Part shown: positions 1-6,907 of the stretch, one piece after another | Numbering within the stretch: position 1 is the first letter of the stretch | How the letters are laid out: every line of letters starts with the position of its first letter | Origin: an uncultured Aquabacterium sp. | GTDB lineage: Bacteria > Pseudomonadota > Gammaproteobacteria > Burkholderiales > Burkholderiaceae_C | Direction of reading: 5' to 3' | Length of the DNA: 37,972 bases | NCBI RefSeq assembly: GCF_947366995.1 | Contig: NZ_CANBCC010000040.1 | Location: 1-37,972 of the forward strand | Notes under the pieces: model-generated | Seen by the model: only the letters and a program-made list of their open reading frames with translations | Databases searched by the model: none | Told to the model about the DNA's origin: nothing | Translations under genes and position numbers: made by a program

Positions 1-55
1 GCCCTGGCTCAAAATTCAATCGGCACGGTGGCTCAATTTTGAATCGGCGCCAACA
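1..55. mobile_element. Terminus of an IS21-family-like insertion sequence (partial)
   Basis: Two 19-bp near-identical direct copies lie at 6-24 and 30-48, spaced 24 bp and differing at three positions. Each has the form GGCTCA-(AT-rich)-AATCGGC. Multiple internal copies of such a GGCTCAAAATT-like box close to an end that finishes in CA (TG on the other strand, here at 54-55) are typical of IS21-family termini, where they are transposase-binding sites. The HsdR reading frame loses its character at this point. No transposase gene (istA/istB) is visible because the window ends, so the family assignment rests on the terminus alone. The exact boundary at 55 is an estimate. Confidence 0.6.
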
Positions 56-2998
56 GATGACAAAGTCGACCGACTTGACGTTGGTGGAGCGGTGCTCTAC
101 CCGATACTCGGCAGCATCTTCTCGCACGTCCAACACCGTGGTGGGCATGGGGGGCGGTGTGATGGGCCTCTCGGCCAGGCCGATGACGTCGCGCAGCGCT
201 TCACGCATGGCGTCCAGTTGTGCAAAGGTGGGTGATTGCCAGAAGGCGTCTGAGCGCAGCGTCTTGAGCTCGTTGGCTTTGGCGCGCACCGGGTTGAGGT
301 GCGGGGGCAGCCGGCCGATCCATTCCAGAATCGCTTCGCGTTGTGGGTTGGGCTTGCCTGGCTCGGCAATGGCTGCGGCTTGGGCCTTGGCCAGCAGCAA
401 GTCCCAACGCAAGGCATCGCCTTGGCCGCGCACATCCACCGCGCTCATCAAGGGGGCCACGGTTTCGGTCAGCACTTGCCGGGTGACAGGGGCGAACTGA
501 TGCACGAGCTTGGCGTCTCGAGCCTGTTGCACAGCCTGCCAGTTCTCGCGCACGGCAATGGCACCGTCAGGCAGGACCGCAGCGTCTTGCTGGAGTTGCT
601 GGGCCAGCAGGTCGAAGGCATGCAGATCAGAACGGGCCAGCGCCAGGGACGCCAGCTCAACGCGGGCCTCATAACGGCGCTGGGTGAGTGGCTTTGGAAT
701 GCTCGGCTCCACCTCATCCGCGTTCAGGTCGTGGAAGGCGAAGTTTTCCCAGTGGTCGAAGATCAAGAACTCGCTCTTGTCCTTGCCGGGGCCGAACAGG
801 TTCTTGCAAAGGCGCGTGCCGCGCCCGATCATCTGCCAGAACTTGACCTTGCTCTTCACCGGCTTGGCAAAGACGAGGTTCACCACCTCTGGCACGTCGA
901 TGCCGGTGTCCATCATGTCCACCGAGATCGCGATGCGCAGGTCGCCATGTGGTTCCTTGAACTGATCGATCAGGTCTTCGGAGCGTGGCTCTTTGGAGTG
1001 GATGACGCGGCAGAATTTGCCCGCGAACTGCGGGTACATCTCGTCGAACAGCTCAGCCATCAGCCGAGCATGGTCGATGTTGCGGGCGAAGACGATGGTC
1101 TTGCCGGGCAGCTGGCCGTCTGCATCCCGCAGGCCGTTGTCCATCAGGTTGCGCAGGATGACGCGGTTGGTGTCCTTGTTGAACACGGCGTCGTCGATCT
1201 CCTTGGCGTCGAAGTCCAGGGTGTTGGGGTCGATGCCTTGGTCTTCCAGTTGAGCAATCTGCTCATCTGACAGGTGTGCGGCCTTGATGCCGTCGCGCAG
1301 GAACTTGGTGGTGTGCGCCACCACGCGGAAGGGCACCAGGTTGCGGTCTGCAATGGCCTGCTCCAGCGGGTAGTTGGCCGTGGGCAGCTTGTAGTCGCAA
1401 CCGAAGAGGCGGCAGGTGCTGCGGCTGACCATCTCCACGGGCGTGGCCGTGAGGCCGACCTGGATGGCGTCGAAGTACTTGAACAGGTCGCCGTAGAGGT
1501 TGTAGATCGAGCGGTGTGATTCGTCCGCGATGATCAGGTCGAAGAAGCCGACATCGAAGGATTCGTAGTCGTTGATCAAGCCTTGGTAGATGCCAATGTA
1601 GATGCGCGCATCCATCTTGCCCACATCGTTGGCTTGGCCGATGACGTAGATGGGCTCTTGAACGAAGTCATTGAAGGCGTTTTTGGCCTGCTTGCGCAGC
1701 TCTTTGCGGTCGCACAGGAACAGCACGCGCTTCACCCAGCGGGCATCGATCAGCAACTTTGCCAAAGCAATGGCCACGCGCGTTTTGCCCGTGCCGGTGG
1801 CCTGAACGACCAAGGCGCGACGATGCCGCTGCGAGAAACGCTCAGCAACGCGGGTGATGCTTTCGATCTGGTACAGGCGGCCGGCGATGTTGGCATCGGG
1901 GCGCACGTCGGTCAGCAGGTTCAGCTTCTCGCGACGCTGGAAGCCAACGCGGTATTGCAGCGTGTCTTTGGAGAAGAAGCCGAAGACCGACCGAGGCGGA
2001 TAGCCACCCGCGTCGTCCCACACCCAGATGTCGTGGCCATTGGTGTAGAAGATCATGGGCCGCTGGCCGTGCACCTTCTCAAGAGCGTCGGCATACAGCT
2101 TGGCTTGCTCTTGACCGGCGCGGGCATCGACTTGCGTTTTCTTGGCCTCCACAACGGCGAGGGGTTTGCCGTTGTCGTCCCACAGCACGTAGTCGCAGTA
2201 GCCCTTGCCGGTTTGGGTGGGCTGATGCGGAACCTCGACTTCCTGGCCGACCGAGTCGCTTGACGCTGTGCTAGCTGGCACGTCCCACCCAGCCATGCGC
2301 AGATCGCGGTCGATCAGCCACTTGCGGGTGTTGTCTTCGCTGAAGCGCAGTTGGTTGGCTGCGGAGGCGGATGCTTGGCCTGCTTGCTGCAGTTCTTGTT
2401 CGGTGAGCGCGATGAACTTGTGAGCTGCTGGTGCAGAAGCGTGGTCTGCTGCGCGCAGGGCGGCGAGCTCTTCCAGCGCTTGCTTAAGGCGCAGTTCCTT
2501 GAGGTTGTTTTCTTCGGCCAGAGCCTTGGCCTTGCGCTTGAACTCTGCTTTGCTGTCGATACCTTCGACAGGCGGTTGCTTGAATTCAGCAAAGTCGTTG
2601 ACCTGACCACCGAGGAAGGTCACGTGCAGCCAACGGGCCAGCTGCCATGCCTCTTGAATGCAGCGAACGGCGTCAGCAGCTTCCACATCTTCACCGTGTG
2701 CGCCCCGATTACCCAAACGGCGAAGCAGGTGAAGTTTGTCCAGCACCAGGGGCTGAGCGACCGCACGGAAGCTGGCGTTGTTCAGCAAGTCCACGAAGTT
2801 GGACTGGGGTGCGCGCTGCAGCTTTAGCTTGACGTAAACGCGATCAACCAGGCGCTCTGCGAAGTTGCGCAGCTTGACGAGTGCGCTTTCGGGGTCGCGG
2901 TGAGCGTAGTGCTCCGCATACCCGCCCATGTTGGCGAGCTCCGGGTACACCGCACGCAGCGGCTCGAAGTTCAATGACGTCAGGTCTTGCATCAACAT
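1..2998 (-). CDS. hsdR: Type I restriction enzyme R subunit (HsdR), interrupted near its C-terminus by the IS end
   Basis: This is the motor and nuclease subunit of a type I restriction-modification complex: it translocates DNA using ATP and cleaves unmodified DNA. Reading from ATG at 2998, residues about 15-130 form a DUF4145-type helical domain (LGNRGAHG). A PD-(D/E)xK nuclease follows with D269 and E284-A-K286. Walker A ATGTGKT is near residue 400 and the DEAD-like box DESH is at 492-495. A C-terminal helicase lobe includes MIGRGTRLC. GGGAGGG at 3009-3015 lies 10 nt before the ATG and supports this start. About 981 codons are HsdR-like. At about position 55 the frame enters the IS terminus and stays open to the window edge, so the C-terminal domain that docks on HsdM is lost or altered. 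No HsdM or HsdS is visible. The gene is probably inactive, or at best a truncated helicase-nuclease. Confidence 0.88.
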   Translation of the reverse strand, partial: MLMQDLTSLNFEPLRAVYPELANMGGYAEHYAHRDPESALVKLRNFAERLVDRVYVKLKLQRAPQSNFVDLLNNASFRAVAQPLVLDKLHLLRRLGNRGAHGEDVEAADAVRCIQEAWQLARWLHVTFLGGQVNDFAEFKQPPVEGIDSKAEFKRKAKALAEENNLKELRLKQALEELAALRAADHASAPAAHKFIALTEQELQQAGQASASAANQLRFSEDNTRKWLIDRDLRMAGWDVPASTASSDSVGQEVEVPHQPTQTGKGYCDYVLWDDNGKPLAVVEAKKTQVDARAGQEQAKLYADALEKVHGQRPMIFYTNGHDIWVWDDAGGYPPRSVFGFFSKDTLQYRVGFQRREKLNLLTDVRPDANIAGRLYQIESITRVAERFSQRHRRALVVQATGTGKTRVAIALAKLLIDARWVKRVLFLCDRKELRKQAKNAFNDFVQEPIYVIGQANDVGKMDARIYIGIYQGLINDYESFDVGFFDLIIADESHRSIYNLYGDLFKYFDAIQVGLTATPVEMVSRSTCRLFGCDYKLPTANYPLEQAIADRNLVPFRVVAHTTKFLRDGIKAAHLSDEQIAQLEDQGIDPNTLDFDAKEIDDAVFNKDTNRVILRNLMDNGLRDADGQLPGKTIVFARNIDHARLMAELFDEMYPQFAGKFCRVIHSKEPRSEDLIDQFKEPHGDLRIAISVDMMDTGIDVPEVVNLVFAKPVKSKVKFWQMIGRGTRLCKNLFGPGKDKSEFLIFDHWENFAFHDLNADEVEPSIPKPLTQRRYEARVELASLALARSDLHAFDLLAQQLQQDAAVLPDGAIAVRENWQAVQQARDAKLVHQFAPVTRQVLTETVAPLMSAVDVRGQGDALRWDLLLAKAQAAAIAEPGKPNPQREAILEWIGRLPPHLNPVRAKANELKTLRSDAFWQSPTFAQLDAMREALRDVIGLAERPITPPPMPTTVLDVREDAAEYRVEHRSTNVKSVDFVICWRRFKIEPPCRLNFEPG
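6..48. repeat. Pair of 19-bp direct repeats in the IS end
   Basis: Copies at 6-24 and 30-48 read GGCTCAAAATTCAATCGGC and GGCTCAATTTTGAATCGGC. They match at 16 of 19 positions, and the mismatches sit in the A/T core. Such spaced repeats are probable transposase-binding sites. Confidence 0.75.
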
Positions 2999-3043
2999 CT
3001 TTGACAAGCCCTCCCTAGTTTGGTTGTCGTTGCAACCTGCTAA

Positions 3044-3059
3044 TGCGGGGGGCGTGCCA
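3044..3059 (-). promoter_or_regulatory. Sigma-54 (-24/-12) promoter upstream of hsdR
   Basis: The minus strand reads TGGCACG, four C residues, then CCGCA. This matches the sigma-54 consensus TGGCACG-N4-TTGCA with a perfect -24 box, the invariant GG and GC in correct register, and two mismatches in the -12 box. Transcription would start near 3033, giving a leader of about 35 nt with a good ribosome binding site (3009-3015) before the hsdR ATG at 2998. The site lies in the 73-bp gap between a sigma-54 activator gene and hsdR. No obvious enhancer repeats for the activator were found. Confidence 0.6.
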
Positions 3060-3071
3060 GCCCTTCCTGGC

Positions 3072-4604
3072 TCAGTTTGTCTCGTCCTCAGATAGGCCTA
3101 AGTTGGCCATTCGGTTACTCAGTGTCTGGTAGTTGTTGAAGCCCAGCAGCGCCGCTGCTTTGGACTTTTTGTACTTGGTCGAACTCATAGCGCGGCTGAT
3201 GTAGTGTCGCTCCACTTCATCCAAAACGCCTTGTAAATCAAAGCCTTGCCCAATGGGGCGATTCAAGATTCCATCGCCCGCACCTGTGGGCATCTGGATC
3301 AAAGCAGCTTCGATGTCTGCGCCGCTCATCTGAGCATCTTGAGCCCAGATGGAAGCTCGCAGCAGGGCGTGATACAACTCGCGAACATTGCCAGGCCAAG
3401 CGTGAGATGTAAGAACTTTTCTTGCAGACTCAGAAAGATCTTTATGTTGGACCTCGGGGTGGCTGGGAGCGTCACGATTGATCTCGGCCATGAACTGGTC
3501 CGCCAACAAGAGGATGTCATCTTCGCGTTCGCGCAGCGGAGGCAAGCGCAGGATGCCGACCGCGAGGCGGTGAAACAGATCTTCTCGGAAGCGGCCGGCA
3601 GCGACATCTGCAGCCAAGTCACGGTGGGTGGCGGCAATCACCCGCACATCGACCTTTTGGACCTTTGACGAGCCGACCGGGGTGATTTCCTTGGATTGCA
3701 GAGCGCGCAACAGGCGAACCTGGCTGTCCAGTGGCAGGTCGCCCACTTCGTCGAGGAAGAGGGTGCCGCCATGGGCTTCCTTGAAATGGCCTGGCCTGGC
3801 TTTGTCTGCCCCGGTGAAAGCGCCTTTCTCGTGTCCGAAGAGTTCAGCATTTGCGAGCTCCTTCGAGATCGCGCCGCAGTTGACGGCAACAAAAGGCTTG
3901 CCTGCTCTGGGGCTGCTTTCGTGGATCGCTTGAGCGAAGAGTTCTTTGCCTGTGCCGGTTTCGCCCAGGATCAGGACCGGGACGCTGTAAGCAGCAACGC
4001 GCTGGGCCAATGTGATTTGCTGTCGCATCGCTGCACAACGGTGAACGATGCAGCCAAACGCTGGCTGCACGGCGGGAGGTGCGGCCATGCGACCGATGCG
4101 CTCATCGGTGCGCTGAAGGTACTCAGGCAGGAAGTCACTGGCCAGGTCGAACTGGAAGTCGACAGACTCCAGCCCCTTCTCCTTGGAGGTCTGGATCAGC
4201 TTGGCTGGGAAGCGGGTGCGCGCCAGCATGATCCAGATGGAGGCCATGGCAGGCGTGCCGGGGCTGAGGTGGAAGGTCAGCTCTACGCCGCCCCTTGGAA
4301 GGCCAGCTTGCTGCAGTTCACGGGAGACCTGTTCATAGATCTCCGAATAGTTGATGGGACTGGAAAGGTCGACGCTATACAGATCGACCGCACGGGGTGG
4401 GTATCCCGTCTCTTTTTCCAACCACGCGCAGAACGCTTTGCTTCTGTCGAAGTTGTAGTTGGTGAGAAGGTAGACGCGGCTGTACTTTTTGTCCCCCTTC
4501 AATGCAGTCGCGATGGGGCCGAGCTCACCCTGGCGCTTGCCTTCTGCGCACTGGTGATCTGTTTCGCCAACCCAAGAAATCAACCACGATTCAGTTTTGC
4601 CCAT
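3072..4604 (-). CDS. Sigma-54-dependent transcriptional activator with N-terminal CARF-like sensor domain (RtcR-type)
   Basis: The protein has 510 residues in three parts. Residues 1 to about 165 form a CARF-like Rossmann sensor with the motif HLSPGTPAM (112-120), resembling the ligand-binding (N/H)-x-(S/T)-x-GT-x-x-M signature of Csm6 and RtcR CARF domains. Residues about 185-410 form an AAA+ sigma-54 activation domain with Walker A GETGTGKE (214-221), the sigma-54 contact loop GAFTGA (261-266), Walker B LFLDEVG (282-288) and an arginine-finger segment FREDLFHRL. The C-terminus (about 478-503) is a Fis-type helix-turn-helix. In RtcR the CARF domain senses RNA-derived ligands and the target is an RNA-repair operon. 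Here no rtcA or rtcB is adjacent; the downstream gene is hsdR, with a -24/-12 promoter between. The inferred role is signal-gated induction of restriction. The sensor's ligand is unknown. All AAA+ motifs are intact. Confidence 0.88.
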   Translation of the reverse strand: MGKTESWLISWVGETDHQCAEGKRQGELGPIATALKGDKKYSRVYLLTNYNFDRSKAFCAWLEKETGYPPRAVDLYSVDLSSPINYSEIYEQVSRELQQAGLPRGGVELTFHLSPGTPAMASIWIMLARTRFPAKLIQTSKEKGLESVDFQFDLASDFLPEYLQRTDERIGRMAAPPAVQPAFGCIVHRCAAMRQQITLAQRVAAYSVPVLILGETGTGKELFAQAIHESSPRAGKPFVAVNCGAISKELANAELFGHEKGAFTGADKARPGHFKEAHGGTLFLDEVGDLPLDSQVRLLRALQSKEITPVGSSKVQKVDVRVIAATHRDLAADVAAGRFREDLFHRLAVGILRLPPLREREDDILLLADQFMAEINRDAPSHPEVQHKDLSESARKVLTSHAWPGNVRELYHALLRASIWAQDAQMSGADIEAALIQMPTGAGDGILNRPIGQGFDLQGVLDEVERHYISRAMSSTKYKKSKAAALLGFNNYQTLSNRMANLGLSEDETN

Positions 4605-4633
4605 GATCAGATGATACGAGCAAGGTAAGAAAA

Positions 4634-4663
4634 TTTATCCCACAGATGCACGCTTCAGTTCAA
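4634..4663 (-). promoter_or_regulatory. Candidate sigma-70 promoter of the CARF/sigma-54 activator gene
   Basis: On the minus strand TTGAAC (4658-4663) is followed after 18 bp by GATAAA (4634-4639). This gives a start about 20 nt upstream of the ATG at 4604. The fit is moderate. The rest of the 4605-4853 gap holds no supportable gene. Confidence 0.35.
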
Positions 4664-4853
4664 GAGTGTTGCTCGGCCTGCTACGTCTTGGCTTGGGTGC
4701 GGCCCACGCCCGGTGGGGTGCCGCGGGTCCCTTGATCAGCGACCTGAGCTGGGAGAGCCGCCGTTTGCGACCGAAACATCGCTGCGTTGCATAGCAGTCA
4801 CCATAGGGTGATGCGCCCGACGACAGATTGTGGCCCTTGCGCGAGGCCAAAGC

Positions 4854-5093
4854 TCATTGGCGCAGTGTCTTGCGTCGGCCTCCGGCTCGTGGGGTCCAAC
4901 GCTCCTGGTGCGAAAACGACTCCACAAGCCACCTCTCTAGCGCTGCCTGACTCCAGTACACCGCTTTGCCAATCCGCACGGGCGGCGGGAACAAGCCGTC
5001 CCGAACCATCGTTTCGAGGCATCGGGGAGAGACGCTCAGGTGCGCACAGACGGCATCTTTGGTAAGCAATGAGGGAACGTGACCTTCGGACAT
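4854..5093 (-). CDS. AlpA-family / excisionase-like helix-turn-helix DNA-binding protein
   Basis: This small 79-residue protein carries a MerR-like HTH_17/AlpA fold. LLTKDAVCAHLSVSPRCLE (9-27) is the DNA-recognition helix-turn-helix, followed by the wing PPPVRIGKAVYWSQAALERWL, a pattern typical of AlpA regulators and excisionases. In phages and integrated islands such proteins control integrase expression or act as directionality factors. Its position about 240 bp inside the tRNA-Phe attachment remnant supports that role. It is followed by a 249-bp gap before the sigma-54 activator on the same strand. The basic tail (TPRAGGRRKTLRQ) is compatible with DNA binding. Which promoter it controls is not shown; a perfect inverted repeat 49 bp upstream of its start is a candidate operator. 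Confidence 0.8.
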   Translation of the reverse strand: MSEGHVPSLLTKDAVCAHLSVSPRCLETMVRDGLFPPPVRIGKAVYWSQAALERWLVESFSHQERWTPRAGGRRKTLRQ

Positions 5094-5141
5094 ACGGCGA
5101 CTAAAGAATCTGGGAATGTGTGTATAGGTTCACCGCCGGCG

Positions 5142-5156
5142 CAATTCGGTGAATTG
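5142..5156. promoter_or_regulatory. Perfect inverted repeat, candidate operator
   Basis: CAATTC-GGT-GAATTG is a perfect palindrome with 6-bp arms. It lies upstream of the alpA-like gene (minus strand) and overlaps the first bases of the -35 box of a rightward promoter (5154-5181). The position suits a repressor or AlpA-type site. No binding protein can be assigned from sequence alone. Confidence 0.45.
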
Positions 5157-5181
5157 ACGTCCAAGTGCCAATTTGTATAAT
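5154..5181 (+). promoter_or_regulatory. Strong consensus sigma-70 promoter facing the island border
   Basis: TTGACG (5154-5159), a 16-bp spacer and a perfect TATAAT (5176-5181) form a near-consensus promoter on the plus strand. No convincing coding region follows before the tRNA-Phe remnant. A transcript starting near 5188 would run through 5334-5379 and end at the terminator at 5389-5417, about 230 nt long. It may express a small RNA or simply reach the neighbouring chromosomal gene. Confidence 0.5.
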
Positions 5182-5200
5182 TCAGCTTACGTGCCCCTTT

Positions 5201-5222
5201 CTGACGTTTTTCTGACGTTTTT
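5201..5222. repeat. Two tandem copies of an 11-bp repeat
   Basis: CTGACGTTTTT occurs at 5201-5211 and again, identically and head-to-tail, at 5212-5222. It lies between the alpA-like gene and the attachment remnant. Short tandem direct repeats in this position can be arm-type binding sites for an integrase or excisionase, but that is inference. Confidence 0.6.
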
Positions 5223-5333
5223 ATCTGTAGAGGGGGGGCGCCAGGCTGCGCTCGACTGCGTTTCAACGCGGCCAAGTGCTTGTTTTAACTGGAGTTTGCG
5301 TTTCGCTTTGCTCCACAGATGCCCGGGTTTCCC

Positions 5334-5379
5334 ATTGAAAATCCGCGTGTCGGTGGTTCGATTCCGCCCCAGGCCACCA
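5334..5379 (+). other. 3' half of tRNA-Phe: attachment-site remnant (attR-type)
   Basis: The fragment starts in the anticodon loop (TTGAAAA, anticodon GAA at 5337-5339) and includes the 3' anticodon strand. The T arm has stem GGTGG/CCGCC and loop TTCGATT. The 3' acceptor strand CCAGGCC, discriminator A and encoded CCA (5377-5379) complete it. No D arm, 5' acceptor strand (GGCCTGG expected) or 5' anticodon strand precedes it, so it is not a functional tRNA. Breaking exactly at the anticodon loop is one of the known crossover locations of tyrosine recombinases in tRNA genes. The intact gene is presumably at the other island end. Confidence 0.8.
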
Positions 5380-5388
5380 AACATCCGC

Positions 5389-5417
5389 AAACGCCCGCTC
5401 TCACGAGTGGGCGTTTT
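5389..5417 (+). terminator. Rho-independent terminator behind the tRNA-Phe remnant
   Basis: AAACGCCCGCTC, loop TCAC, GAGTGGGCGTTTT forms a 12-bp stem with one G-T pair and a T run. It begins 10 nt after the CCA end. It is presumably the original tRNA-Phe terminator, left on the chromosomal side of the island. Confidence 0.85.
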
Positions 5418-5458
5418 GCTTTGTGCGCGGCCCTTGTCTGTTGCGCGCACCACACGCC

Positions 5459-5863
5459 ATGAGATCCTCGATCCACATCGTCGACGTTGACCGCATCGAG
5501 ACCTGGAGTCGCTACCGCAACGGCCTGTGCGACACCTGCATGGCCAACTGCTGCACGATGCCGGTCGAGGTGAAGCTGCCGGATCTGGTCCGGCTCGGGC
5601 TCGTGGACCCGTTCGAAGCCGAGCACGAAGAGGCGCGGCAGATCAGCAAGCGCCTCATCAAGGCCGGCATTGCCGAGCGCTATCACCACAAGAGCGAGAT
5701 CTACACCCTCTCGCGGCGTGCCGATGGCGACTGCCGCTTTCTGGATGCGAGCACGCGGCGCTGCACGGTGTACGAACAGCGCCCCGCCACGTGCCGCAAA
5801 CACCCGCAAGTCGGCCCGCGGCCCGGGTTCTGCCCCTACGGGCCTCGGCAGGAACGCCGCTGA
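5459..5863 (+). CDS. YkgJ-family cysteine-cluster protein
   Basis: This is a 134-residue protein with a conserved cysteine set: C24-x2-C27-x3-C31-C32, then C92, C102, C112 and C125 (RPATCRKHP). This is the CxxCxxxCC pattern of the YkgJ / UPF0153 family, which probably binds a metal ion or iron-sulfur cluster; the molecular function is unknown. The ATG at 5459 is preferred over one 36 nt upstream because the extension is not family-like and lies just past the tRNA terminator. It is the first chromosomal gene to the right of the island border and stands apart from the LPS genes by about 80 bp. Confidence 0.82.
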   Translation: MRSSIHIVDVDRIETWSRYRNGLCDTCMANCCTMPVEVKLPDLVRLGLVDPFEAEHEEARQISKRLIKAGIAERYHHKSEIYTLSRRADGDCRFLDASTRRCTVYEQRPATCRKHPQVGPRPGFCPYGPRQERR

Positions 5864-5944
5864 GTCGCGAGCGTGCCGCACAACGGGCACCGCCACCACC
5901 GAACAATCCGGCAACAGAGACCCACGCTGGCACAATCCCGGGCG

Positions 5945-6907
5945 ATGTCCACGCCGCGCACCGCCTCCTCGCCTCGCCCCCTGATCGTCCGCCTGTGCAA
6001 CATGGTGGGCGACGTCGTCCTCGGCCTGCCCGCGCTGCACCTGCTGCAATCGCATGGCTGGGACTTGCACCTGTACGGCAAAGGCTGGGCGCCCAAGCTG
6101 CTGGCCGGCGAAGGCTGGCCCTGCACCACGCGTGCCGGTTCGCTGGGTGAGCGCGTGGCGCAACTGAAGAGCTTGCGCGCGCAATGCCAGGCCCAGGACG
6201 CGACATTTGACCAGCGCATCAACACCCTGGTCATGCCCAACTCCTTCTCCAGCGCCTTTGAGGCACGCTGGGCCGGCCTGCGCCCGGCGGGCTACCGGGG
6301 TGACGGCCGCAGCCTGCTGCTGCGCCCAGCCTGGCGGCGCGATCCACCCGCGCATGCACTGGAAGGTTTCTGGGGCCTCGCATGCCGCCTCACTGGCCAC
6401 GATGGCCACCCGCCCGAGCACATCCAGCTCACGGTCAGCGAAGCCGACCAAGCCGAGGCCGACCGCCTGCTGGCCGCGCACGACCTGACGCCCGGCTTCA
6501 TCTGCATCGTGCCCTATGCAGCAGGTGACGTCGACGGCAAGGACAAGCGCTGGCCTGACTTTGCCACCTTCACCGAAGCCCTCGCTCAACGCACCCCGCT
6601 GCGGATCGTGACCTGCCCCGGGCCCGGCGAAGAAGAGGTCGCCCGCGCGCACCCGGCCGCCCTGTGCCTGCCGAAGCTGGGGCTGGGCACCTATCTAGGC
6701 CTGCTCAAGCGCGCAGGGCTGGTGGTGTCCAACGACACGGGGCCGGCCCACATGGCGGCCGCGGTCGGCACCCCAGTGCTCAGCGTGCTGGGCCACACCA
6801 AGCCGGGCCAATGGCGCCCCTGGGGACCACAAAATCGCATCGCCATCGGCCGCGAGGGCCGACTCTGGCCCACGGTGGACGAGGTGTTGCGCGAGGTGCA
6901 GTCATGA
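5945..6907 (+). CDS. Glycosyltransferase family 9 protein (heptosyltransferase-like), first of a tandem pair
   Basis: This 320-residue GT9-type GT-B enzyme starts with PLIVRLCNMVGDVVLGLPAL (residues 11-30), the usual GT9 opening Rossmann strand. It carries the family signature VVSNDTGPAHMAAAVGTP in the C-terminal half. GT9 enzymes transfer heptose or related sugars from nucleotide donors to the LPS core at the inner membrane. The ATG at 5945 is chosen because upstream in-frame residues are low-complexity. Its TGA overlaps the ATG of the next gene (ATGA at 6904-6907), implying translational coupling. It is clearly paralogous to the next gene. The sugar specificity is unknown. Confidence 0.85.
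   Translation: MSTPRTASSPRPLIVRLCNMVGDVVLGLPALHLLQSHGWDLHLYGKGWAPKLLAGEGWPCTTRAGSLGERVAQLKSLRAQCQAQDATFDQRINTLVMPNSFSSAFEARWAGLRPAGYRGDGRSLLLRPAWRRDPPAHALEGFWGLACRLTGHDGHPPEHIQLTVSEADQAEADRLLAAHDLTPGFICIVPYAAGDVDGKDKRWPDFATFTEALAQRTPLRIVTCPGPGEEEVARAHPAALCLPKLGLGTYLGLLKRAGLVVSNDTGPAHMAAAVGTPVLSVLGHTKPGQWRPWGPQNRIAIGREGRLWPTVDEVLREVQS

Larger units (their letters stand above)
1..5379. mobile_element. Right end of a tRNA-Phe-integrated genomic island
   Basis: The segment is bounded on the right by a truncated 3' half of tRNA-Phe (5334-5379). It contains an AlpA-like protein, a specialised sigma-54 regulator, a type I restriction subunit and an IS end. Immediately to the right, ordinary chromosomal envelope genes begin. 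An intact tRNA-Phe and an integrase would be expected at the left end, outside the window. The island interpretation is inferred from this combination; no integrase is visible here. Confidence 0.65.

Noticed and set aside
299-2263. Several long plus-strand open frames, for example 299-1270 and 1583-2263
   Set aside because: They are antisense to hsdR, whose minus-strand frame has clear nuclease and helicase motifs; their translations show no family features.
4635-4850. 71-codon minus-strand open frame between the AlpA-like and sigma-54 activator genes
   Set aside because: No recognisable domain, no good ribosome binding site, and it would cover the likely promoter of the activator.
5304-5379. 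Complete tRNA-Phe gene
   Set aside because: The 5' acceptor strand, D arm and 5' anticodon strand are missing; only the 3' 46 nt are tRNA-like.
5285-6652. Long minus-strand open frame ending in a GGIEPPTRGFS-like peptide
   Set aside because: This peptide is the well-known artefact of translating the antisense strand of a tRNA 3' end; the rest is the antisense of ykgJ and the first GT9 gene.
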